Shown here piece by piece: positions 18,848 to 26,220 of a stretch of 64,000 nt of DNA (position 1 is its first letter; each line of letters opens with the position of its first letter). The notes below the pieces were generated by a model. That model was not told where the DNA came from. It searched no databases and saw only the letters and a list, made by a program, of their open reading frames with translations. The translations under genes and the position numbers were made by a program. This stretch comes from Saprospira sp. CCB-QB6 (GTDB lineage: Bacteria > Bacteroidota > Bacteroidia > Chitinophagales > Saprospiraceae), in the NCBI RefSeq assembly GCF_028464065.1, contig NZ_CP116808.1, forward strand, positions 3,749,501 to 3,813,500, read 5' to 3'.

Positions 18848-19342
18848 ATGAATTTACATCAACTTCTTTTGTACATCGAGCAACGACCTAGTATGTTTAT
18901 AGATCCAGTGTCTCTAGACTCTTTATACAACTGTATAAGAGGTTTCTTGATGGAAAAAGATTTTTCGGATAAAGTATGTGAAGATGATTACCCTGCTTTT
19001 GATTTATTTCATGAGTGGGTAATCATGAAATTAGGGCCTGATATAAATCTAGCTTATGGCTGGAAAAAGATTTTACAACAAAAGTTTCTTACTGAAGAGC
19101 AGCGGTTGAAGGCCTTTTTTGATTTATACAACTCTTTTTCAAAAATAAAAGGAGTGAGTTATTCTTTAGGCGTAGTTGGTGCTCAGGGAGAGGCTAAAGT
19201 CATTGATTATCGGGAACACAACATTGGCTTAATCCTTCTATATGATAAAACAAGATATCACTTTAGTGACTTTAATGGGATGCAAAATTATGCAAAGTAT
19301 AACTTTAACTTCAATATTCAAGAAATATTAGATAGGTACTAG
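18848..19342 (+). CDS. Putative immunity protein for the papain-like tip
   Basis: This 164-residue protein has no signal peptide and no membrane segment, so it is probably cytoplasmic. It begins LHQLLLYIEQRPSMFIDPVSLDSLYNCIRGF. A similar opening (YI-x-x-RP-x-M, then SL-x-x-L) occurs in a family of small proteins found next to polymorphic toxin tips. It starts 7 bp after the rhs stop, the standard toxin-immunity arrangement. The pairing is inferred from position. A cytoplasmic immunity protein would imply that the tip acts in the cytoplasm. Confidence 0.65.
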   Translation: MNLHQLLLYIEQRPSMFIDPVSLDSLYNCIRGFLMEKDFSDKVCEDDYPAFDLFHEWVIMKLGPDINLAYGWKKILQQKFLTEEQRLKAFFDLYNSFSKIKGVSYSLGVVGAQGEAKVIDYREHNIGLILLYDKTRYHFSDFNGMQNYAKYNFNFNIQEILDRY

Positions 19343-19400
19343 TTGCTGAAAAAAGTAATTTGCTTTTCAAAATTGTAATAAGAAAATCTGTGTTTTGATT

Positions 19401-19915
19401 TTTTGGGGCCTGCCGCCTTCGGCGGGCGCTACGTTCGGCAGCTCGCTGTTCGCTCGGCCCTGCGCGGGCTGCGCCCGCTTGGTCTGGCCTAACGGCCACT
19501 GCTGCACATCGCTAGGCCGCTCAACTGTCTTTTTTCTTTTGGCTTTCAGCTTCGGTAGCTGGGCAGTTTTGGGCCCATGGGCTGAAGCCCATGGTTGTAG
19601 ACTATGCAAACTGGCGGGCTAAAGCCCTTGTTTGCTATAAATGATAAAGCTGTTTATTACAACTCATTATGGGCCGATGGTTTCAACCGTCGGCCCATTT
19701 TTATTGCAGTTCGTGTGGCCTCTTTTGTTGCTGTAGGTTTTAACCTACAGGCCCAGATAGCAGGCGGCGCAGCCGCCGCAAAGGAGCGAAGCGACTGGCC
19801 TAGGGGCCTGTAAGGGTGCCGCGCAGCGGCAGACCAAGGGCGATGCAGGCGCAGGGCCGAGCAGACCTGCGAGCCCTGAAAGGGCCCGGCCGCCGAAGGC
19901 GGCAGGCCCCAAAAA
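19401..19915. repeat. GC-rich inverted mosaic unit B, cassette separator
   Basis: Forward arm 19401 to about 19520: GGGGCCTGCCGCC-TTC-GGCGG, the constant CGCAGCTCG-type linker, stem GCGGGCTGCGCCCGC, TTGGTCTGGCC, then CACATCGCTAGGCC. The centre has CCCATGGGCTGAAGCCCATGG, a GGCGGGCTAAAGCCC hairpin, the array-specific hairpin ATGGGCCGATGG/TTTCAA/CCGTCGGCCCAT at 19669-19698, and a TAGGTTTTAACCTA hairpin. The reverse arm (about 19755-19915) ends GGCGGCAGGCCCCAAAAA directly against the next Rhs fragment. No open frame in it is credible. Confidence 0.85.
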
Positions 19916-19917
19916 CC

Positions 19918-21993
19918 TATGCTAGTGCGTATCAGTATGATCAGTTGCATCGGATTGTTTCGTCGAATACCTATGAGAGTAATGGAGTGCAATGGGGCAA
20001 ATTATTGTCGAGAATAAATGGATCCCATCCAGATTATAGAAGTTCATATAGTTATGATGCGAATGGGAATATTTGGAATTTGACGCGATATGCAGAGAAT
20101 CAGTTGTTGGATGCGTTGACGTATTATTATAGCTATGAACCTCCATCGGCTCCATCGGGTAGCTTGCCTTATAGCTCAAATGTATTGGGTGGGGGGCTAA
20201 GAGGCGAACAGCTACAGACGAATCGTTTGCAGTTTGTTCGAGATGGGGTGAGTTCGTCGCAGAGTGGGATTGATATAGATTCTCAAGCGGGAGAATCAGG
20301 CTTGCAAAGGGATGGACTCCACCAAAATGGGGTCATAATAGCGAACTATGAATATGACGAAATCGGCAATTTGGTTCGAGATAGCTCGGAGCAGATTGAG
20401 GAGATTGTCTGGAACGTACAGGGCAAGGTGCAAGAGGTTCGTTTTGAGGCGGGCAAGCCGGGTCCTGATGCCTTGAAGTATGAGTACGGCCCCATGGGCA
20501 ACCGCTTGGCTAAGAAGAAGATGTATTATGGTGTGGACCAATATGGTTTGCCCATATATTGGTCAACGGGACAGTATTATGTCCGTGACCCTAAGGGGAA
20601 TGTGCTGGCGGTTTATGATCATCGGGATCGCTTGGCTAATGTGGTGAATGAGGCTGGGGATAGCCTGTATTTGGAGGAGCTGCATTTATATGGCTCGGCT
20701 CGTTTGGGGATATTGCAAAAAAGAGCGACCTTAAAGGAGTTCCAAAAAAGTTTGGAGTTTACTATGATTAAAAGTTCGGCAGTGGTGAGCAGCTACCAGC
20801 AACTAGAGCTGGGCCGCCGCCGCTACGAGCTTTCCAACCACTTAGGCAACGTCCTAGCTACGGTCAGCGATAAATCTTTGGGCCAAGACAGCAGCCAAAC
20901 TGGACAGGCAGATTATTATTTGGCGCAGGTTTCTTCGGCTAGTTTGTACTACCCATTTGGTTGGGAAATGCCTGGGCGTAAGTTTGTGAGTGGGGAGGGG
21001 TATCGTTTTGGGTTTAATGGGAAGGAAGATGACCGAGATTGGGGGACGCAAAATATTCAGGATTATGGCTTTAGGTTGTATAATCCGAGTATAGGGAAGT
21101 TTTTGAGTGTGGATCCCTTGAGTCCGGATTATCCTTGGTATACGCCCTATCAGTTTGCTGGGAATAAGCCGATTTGGGCTGTTGATTTGGATGGTGCAGA
21201 GGAGCAATTCTACGGGGACTATTTACAGCATTTGATGGATGGTTTTACTAGTGCTGTAGTGAGCACAGCGAAAAACATAACAAAAGATGTGATTGATGGA
21301 GTGATTGATGGTGCCAAAAAGATGCCTAGTCAAGCACTTACTCAAGCACTTGATGACGGACTCTCAAGTACAATGGAGAGTTATGCAGGTTTAAAATCTA
21401 GTTATGACTTAGCATCATTGTCCGAGTCAGATAAGCAGAAAATTTTCAAGGAAGATGCATCAGAAACAGCAACTATTTTATTGTATGAATTTGCTACTGG
21501 AACAGGTAAGGAGCTTAGATATTTTGATGAAAGCCATGCAATTACTAAAGCTTTAGTGAGTGGATATGTACTTTCTGACATAAATGAAAAGTTGGAAGAA
21601 GATGGATTAGATTTAGATCTTAGAAACTTGGAGCCTGGAAAAAGCATTAGCCTAGGAATACCATTTAGTCCAACCTCAAATCCATTGTCATGGGGCCCGT
21701 CAGCATACAGACATGGGGAAGCAACTTTCAATGCATCCAAGTTTTTTGTTGGAGGGGCGGTGGCTTCTCTTTCTTTAGATGATAGTAAAATGAATGTAGT
21801 TGTTAAAATTTATAATGAGACTTCTCGCTACTCCCTTATGCTTCATATGGGAGAAAATTATTATGATAGAGGTGAGTTGTCAACAAAAGCACAGATATTT
21901 ACTGTGATAATTCCTGTAGACACAAGTCAACTAAAAGAAAATCCTTGTCCAGAAGAATACACTGTTCCTATTAATGTTCAAGACACAGAATAA
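19918..21993 (+). CDS. Cassette 2: Rhs 3' fragment with unknown tip
   Basis: Homology to the full-length rhs gene begins abruptly at YASAYQYDQLHRIV, equivalent to about 16,792. The open frame runs upstream into the GC-rich unit to a spurious ATG at 19816, so no credible start exists. The core is nearly identical to the main gene up to RFGFNG, then switches to the alternative junction KEDDRDWGTQNIQDYGFRLYNPSIGKFLSVDPL. The tip (about 270 residues after AVDLDGAEEQ) has a helical start and a C-terminal beta-rich part containing VVVKIYNETSRYSLMLHMGENYYD. I do not recognise it. It is probably a silent donor of an alternative toxin tip. Confidence 0.8.
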   Translation, partial: YASAYQYDQLHRIVSSNTYESNGVQWGKLLSRINGSHPDYRSSYSYDANGNIWNLTRYAENQLLDALTYYYSYEPPSAPSGSLPYSSNVLGGGLRGEQLQTNRLQFVRDGVSSSQSGIDIDSQAGESGLQRDGLHQNGVIIANYEYDEIGNLVRDSSEQIEEIVWNVQGKVQEVRFEAGKPGPDALKYEYGPMGNRLAKKKMYYGVDQYGLPIYWSTGQYYVRDPKGNVLAVYDHRDRLANVVNEAGDSLYLEELHLYGSARLGILQKRATLKEFQKSLEFTMIKSSAVVSSYQQLELGRRRYELSNHLGNVLATVSDKSLGQDSSQTGQADYYLAQVSSASLYYPFGWEMPGRKFVSGEGYRFGFNGKEDDRDWGTQNIQDYGFRLYNPSIGKFLSVDPLSPDYPWYTPYQFAGNKPIWAVDLDGAEEQFYGDYLQHLMDGFTSAVVSTAKNITKDVIDGVIDGAKKMPSQALTQALDDGLSSTMESYAGLKSSYDLASLSESDKQKIFKEDASETATILLYEFATGTGKELRYFDESHAITKALVSGYVLSDINEKLEEDGLDLDLRNLEPGKSISLGIPFSPTSNPLSWGPSAYRHGEATFNASKFFVGGAVASLSLDDSKMNVVVKIYNETSRYSLMLHMGENYYDRGELSTKAQIFTVIIPVDTSQLKENPCPEEYTVPINVQDTE

Positions 21994-22002
21994 CTGCTCA
22001 AT

Positions 22003-22368
22003 ATGAAGAAATTGTTGAAACTCATAAGTGTAATTAGCTTATTCGGCATTGGTTTATTTTACCAATGCAGTCTTTTTGAAACCAAAAGTTTAGTTGGAAG
22101 TTATCAGAATGATTATTATGACGAAATTACCTTAGAGATAGAAACTTCTGGATATTATATTCTTAGAAAGGGGAATAAGATTTTAAACGAAGGTACTTAT
22201 GATTTTCGTGGAAAAACAGTTTACTTAGATAGCTGGGCGGCGACTAGAGAATTGGGTATCTGTAAGTCAAGTAGTTGTATACTTGGGTTCAGTTATGACG
22301 GTCGTTGTTCTCTAACTTTATTTGAAGATAATCCTAAATACAATTTCTCTCGAATTGAAAAAAAATAG
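22003..22368 (+). CDS. Putative lipoprotein immunity protein of cassette 2
   Basis: This 121-residue protein starts 9 bp after the cassette 2 stop. Its N-terminus (IGLFYQC, cysteine at about residue 22) looks like a lipoprotein signal. The mature part is a small beta-rich domain (SLVGSYQNDYYDEITLEIETSGYYILRKG, in lipocalin-like style). No known family is recognised. An envelope-located partner suggests that the tip threatens the envelope or passes through the periplasm. Immunity function is inferred from position. Confidence 0.6.
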   Translation: MKKLLKLISVISLFGIGLFYQCSLFETKSLVGSYQNDYYDEITLEIETSGYYILRKGNKILNEGTYDFRGKTVYLDSWAATRELGICKSSSCILGFSYDGRCSLTLFEDNPKYNFSRIEKK

Positions 22369-22436
22369 ATATTTATTTGTACTAGTGGCCGAATCCATCT
22401 TCACATGAATAGCTCTATCTACATCGATTTGTAGTT

Positions 22437-22836
22437 GGGGCCTGCCGCCTTCGGCGGCCGGGCCCTTACAGGGCTCGCAGGTCTGCTCGGCCCTGCGCGG
22501 GCTTCGCCCGCTTGGTCTGGCCTTCGGCCACCCCTGCACATCGCTAGGCCAGTCGCTTCGCTCCTTCTAGATGCAGGAAATTAGCCTTTCTAGTTATGGG
22601 CCGATGGTTTTAACCATCGGCCCATTTTTATTGCGTTTGGTATGGCCGCTTTGGTTGCTGTGGGTTTCAACCTACAGGTATATATATATCCATCCTACAG
22701 GCGGCGAAGCCGCCGCAGGCCTAGGGATGGACAGCAGTGGCCGTTAGGCCAGACCAAGGCGCTGAAAGCGCCGCAGGGCCGAGCGAACAGCGAGCTGCGA
22801 AACAGCCCGGCCGCCGAAGGCGGCAGGCCCCAAAAA
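22437..22836. repeat. GC-rich inverted mosaic unit C, cassette separator
   Basis: The forward arm opens GGGGCCTGCCGCCTTCGGCGG and continues with GCGGGCTTCGCCCGC, TTGGTCTGGCCTTCGGCC and CACATCGCTAGGCC. The array hairpin ATGGGCCGATGG/TTTTAA/CCATCGGCCCAT lies at about 22596-22625. A GTGGGTTTCAACCTACAG segment and a (TA)n run follow. The reverse arm ends GGCGGCAGGCCCCAAAAAA beside the next Rhs fragment. Short remnant DNA at 22369-22436 has no visible feature. Confidence 0.85.
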
Positions 22837-22837
22837 A

Positions 22838-25468
22838 GATCAGTATGTCAAGAATCTAGATAAAGGCTTTAGCCTAGAATATGTCTATGATTTAGTGTCG
22901 GGAAATGTTCGGGAGGTGGCCTATCAGGCAGGGGAAGTGGATGCGTTTTATCATAAGTACAGTTATGATGCAGACAATCGTCTTCGTTTGGCGTATAGTT
23001 CAGAGGATGGTCGTTTGTGGCAGAAGGAGGCGCGTTATTACTATTATGCGCATGGACCGTTGGCGAGAGTGGAGCTAGGAGAAGAGCTATTGGGCTCTGA
23101 TTATCGTTATAGCTTGCAGGGCTGGATAATTGGGGTGAATGGCTTGGTGAAGAATGCGGTTTGGACAGATCCTGGATTGGATGGTCATGAGACGGGCCGT
23201 CATCGCTGGTTTAGTCGAGATGAGTATGCATATGGCTTGGGCTATAATGAGTTGGCTTATACGCCAATTGGGGGCTCATCTTTGAATGATGGAGCGGCAT
23301 GGGGTGAAATGTCAGGAGATATTTTATCGAAAGATGGGGTTTCAGGCTTGTTTAATGGCAACATCGCTTATATGCAGACGGCCTTGCCACAACTAGGCCG
23401 AGAAGGGATGGGAACAGGTCGATATGCTAGTGCGTATAAGTATGATCAGTTGCATCGGATTGTTTCGTCGAATACCTATGAGAGTAATGGAGGGCAATGG
23501 AGCAAATTATTGTCGACAATAAATGGATCCCATCCAGATTATAGAAGTTCATATAGTTATGATGCGAATGGGAATATTTGGAATTTGAAGCGATATGCAG
23601 AGAATCAGTTGTTGGATGCGTTGACGTATTATTATAGTTATGAACCTCCATCGGCTCCATCGGGTAGCTTGCCTTATAGCTCCAATGTATTGGGTGGGGG
23701 GCTAAGAGGCGAACAGCTACAGACGAATCGTTTGCAGTTTGTTCGAGACGGGGTGAGTTCGTCGCAGAGTGGGATCGATATAGATTCTCAAGCGGGAGAA
23801 TCAGGCTTGCAAAGGGATGGACTCCACCAAAATGGGGTCATAATAGCGAACTATGAATATGACGAAATCGGCAATTTGGTTCGAGATAGCTCGGAGCAGA
23901 TTGAGGAGATTGTCTGGAACGTACAAGGCAAGGTGCAAGAGGTTCGTTTTGAGGCAGGCAAGGCGGGTCCTGATGCCTTGAAGTATGAGTACGACCCCAT
24001 GGGCAACCGCTTGGCCAAGAAGAAGATGTATTATGGAGTGGACCAATATGGTTTGCCCGTATATTGGTCAACGGGACAGTATTATGTCCGTGACCCTCAG
24101 GGGAATGTGCTGGCAGTTTATGATCATCGGGATCGCTTGGCTAATGTGGTGAATGAGGCTGGGGATAGCCTGTATTTGGAGGAGCTGCATTTATATGGCT
24201 CTGCCCGTTTGGGGATCTTGCAAAAAAGAGCGACCTTAAAGGAGTTCCAAAAAAGTTTGGAGTTTACTATGATTAAAAGTTCGGCAGTGGTGAGCAGCTA
24301 CCAGCAACTAGAGCTGGGCCGCCGCCGCTACGAGCTCTCCAACCACTTAGGCAACGTACTGGCTACGGTCAGCGATAAATCTTTGGGCCAAGACAGCAGC
24401 CAAACGGGACAGGCAGATTATTATCTGGCGCAGGTTTCTTCGGCTAGTCTATATTATCCATTTGGTTGGGAAATGCCTGGGCGCAAGTTTGTGAGTGGGG
24501 AGGAGTATCGTTTTGGGTTTAATGGGCAAGAGGAGGATCCTGATATGGGAGTGGTGTTTAAGTATCGTATCCATGATGCGAGAGTTGGTAGGTTTTTGTC
24601 TGTGGACCCACTTGCGCCAGATTATCCTTGGAATAGTTGTTATGCTTTTGCGGAGAATCGGGTGATTGATGGGATTGAATTGGAGGGGCTAGAACGTATC
24701 CATTATGCAGCGACAGGTGAATTTATAAAAGGAAATCCTGTACTTAAAAATTTTAATGTTGGAGATAAATGTAATCCTTATAACCCTTGTAGTCCAAGAT
24801 CTAACATAGAAAACTATGTGACAGAATCTAGGCTTGGGATGGAAGTTAAAATGCCTCTAAAAAAAGAGTTTATTGTACATTATGGATTTTATCAGTTTTA
24901 TTTTGAAAAATTCGCTGATATATATAAGTTTGACTGGTCTTCGGTTGATCCTTATCGAGCACAAGATGGATATTATCCTGAACCATATTATAATACTTTA
25001 AACCGAAGAGAAACATTCCTTAATAATTTATCATATCTTTCAGGGGTTGCAGTAGGTGTATTTAGTAGCATTAATGGACCGAAAGTACTTAATCGCATGT
25101 CAAAAGCAAAACCATCTGTAAAAGGAACTCAAACAACAAGTAGATTATCATTTGCTGAATTTGAAGCTTTGAAGATGGAATCGGGAGCGGGATATATAAC
25201 TGTATACCATAAGGGGAAGTTAGCAAATGGTAGGGTTTCTAGTAATAAAAATTTATCTACAGGTCTTAATAAGAAGGATGTTTCAGCACTTGATAGAGCA
25301 GGAGATGTTCATGAATTTAAAATACCCAAAGATGTTTATGACAAATGGATGGAAAGTGGAAAAATAAAAGACCTTAAGGATTTTGATTTTGAAACAGGAG
25401 TCTATAATCAAGAGTTAAGATTTGATAAAAGTATAAGTGACCAACTAAATGGCTATAAAGTAAAATAG
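22838..25468 (+). CDS. Cassette 3: Rhs 3' fragment, possible ART-like tip
   Basis: Homology to the main rhs starts at QYVKNL-KGFSLEY (main position about 16,209). A GTG at 22895 could be called a start but is simply an internal Rhs codon. This is one of the longest fragments and has the same core-junction type as the main gene (EEDPDMGVVFKYRIHDARVGRFLSVDPLAPDYPW). The tip ends with YITVYHKGKLANGRVSS, GDVHEFKIPKDVYDKW and NQELRFDKSISDQLNGYKV. Such short beta-rich tips with an EFKIP strand and a late E-x-RF strand recall ADP-ribosyltransferase-fold toxins, but the catalytic residues are not certain. Confidence 0.75.
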   Translation, partial: DQYVKNLDKGFSLEYVYDLVSGNVREVAYQAGEVDAFYHKYSYDADNRLRLAYSSEDGRLWQKEARYYYYAHGPLARVELGEELLGSDYRYSLQGWIIGVNGLVKNAVWTDPGLDGHETGRHRWFSRDEYAYGLGYNELAYTPIGGSSLNDGAAWGEMSGDILSKDGVSGLFNGNIAYMQTALPQLGREGMGTGRYASAYKYDQLHRIVSSNTYESNGGQWSKLLSTINGSHPDYRSSYSYDANGNIWNLKRYAENQLLDALTYYYSYEPPSAPSGSLPYSSNVLGGGLRGEQLQTNRLQFVRDGVSSSQSGIDIDSQAGESGLQRDGLHQNGVIIANYEYDEIGNLVRDSSEQIEEIVWNVQGKVQEVRFEAGKAGPDALKYEYDPMGNRLAKKKMYYGVDQYGLPVYWSTGQYYVRDPQGNVLAVYDHRDRLANVVNEAGDSLYLEELHLYGSARLGILQKRATLKEFQKSLEFTMIKSSAVVSSYQQLELGRRRYELSNHLGNVLATVSDKSLGQDSSQTGQADYYLAQVSSASLYYPFGWEMPGRKFVSGEEYRFGFNGQEEDPDMGVVFKYRIHDARVGRFLSVDPLAPDYPWNSCYAFAENRVIDGIELEGLERIHYAATGEFIKGNPVLKNFNVGDKCNPYNPCSPRSNIENYVTESRLGMEVKMPLKKEFIVHYGFYQFYFEKFADIYKFDWSSVDPYRAQDGYYPEPYYNTLNRRETFLNNLSYLSGVAVGVFSSINGPKVLNRMSKAKPSVKGTQTTSRLSFAEFEALKMESGAGYITVYHKGKLANGRVSSNKNLSTGLNKKDVSALDRAGDVHEFKIPKDVYDKWMESGKIKDLKDFDFETGVYNQELRFDKSISDQLNGYKVK

Positions 25469-25469
25469 T

Positions 25470-25730
25470 ATGAAAGAAAGTAAGGTGTGTTGTGATAGTA
25501 TGTTGTCTTTTTTGTCAGATGAATTAGATAAAGGGTTTTATGTGAAAAAAAGAGAACACTATAAAATTGGGTTCAACGTCATTCCTCTTGAACAAAAATC
25601 TGCTTTTTTTAAGATAATAGGAGGTACTATAGTAAAACAAAAGTTTCTAGATGAGAAAATTTTAAACGCTTCTTTTGGCGGTGAGATAGGAATTAAATAC
25701 TGTCCTTGGTGTGGGAGTGAATTGAAATAG
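25470..25730 (+). CDS. Putative zinc-ribbon immunity protein of cassette 3
   Basis: This 86-residue protein starts 1 bp after the toxin-fragment stop. It has no signal peptide. It ends with IKYCPWCGSELK, half of a zinc ribbon, and an early CC pair (VCCDSM) could supply the other ligands. Small proteins with a C-terminal CPxCG are common immunity candidates next to polymorphic toxins. A cytoplasmic location fits a cytoplasm-acting tip such as an ADP-ribosyltransferase. Function is inferred from position. Confidence 0.6.
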   Translation: MKESKVCCDSMLSFLSDELDKGFYVKKREHYKIGFNVIPLEQKSAFFKIIGGTIVKQKFLDEKILNASFGGEIGIKYCPWCGSELK

Positions 25731-25827
25731 GCGACCATCTGTATTAGTTTACGTCTATACTCGGCCAATTTTGCGAGACAAAAATTACAGAGCTAATTGC
25801 TTTTACATTTAATGTTCTTATTACTGT

Positions 25828-26220
25828 TTTTTTGGGGCCTCCGCTGCGGCTTCGCCTTGCGGCGCTACGTTGCGGGGCTCGCTGCTCGCTCGGCCCTGCG
25901 CGGGCTTTGCCCGCTTGGTCTGGCCTGACGGCCACCCCTGCACATCGCTAGGCCAGTCGCTTCGCTCCTTCTAGACGCAGGAAATTAGTTTTGCTAGTTA
26001 TGGGCCGATGGTTTCAACCTTCGGCTCATTTTTATTGCGTTTAGTATGGCCGCTTTTGTTGCTGTGGGTTTCAACCTACAGGCGGCGAAGCGGCCGCAGG
26101 CCTAGGGGCCTGCAAGGGTGCCGCGCAGCGGCAGACCCAGCCAGCTTGCTGGCGCAGGGCCGAGCAGACCTGCGAGCCCTGTAAGGGCCCGGCCGCCGTA
26201 GGCGGCAGGCCCCAAAAAAA
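25828..26220. repeat. GC-rich inverted mosaic unit D, cassette separator
   Basis: The forward arm is GGGGCCTCCGCTGCGGCTTCG, then GCGGGCTTTGCCCGC, TTGGTCTGGCCTGACGGCC and CACATCGCTAGGCC. The array hairpin at 26000-26029 has a mismatched right side (CCTTCGGCTCAT). The reverse arm carries GCCAGCTTGCTGGC in the variable-stem position and ends GGCGGCAGGCCCCAAAAAAA directly before the next Rhs fragment. The 97 bp between the previous stop and the arm hold nothing recognisable. Confidence 0.85.

Noticed and set aside
19816-19917. N-terminal extension of cassette 2 from the ATG at 19816
   Set aside because: The 34 codons are translation of the reverse GC-rich arm. The same arm occurs in other frames and places, so this is not a real protein start.
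22895-22897. GTG start for cassette 3 (and the equivalent at 26278 for cassette 4)
   Set aside because: It is an internal valine codon of the Rhs core (DLVSGNVREV); Rhs homology extends 19 codons upstream. No start signal is evident.
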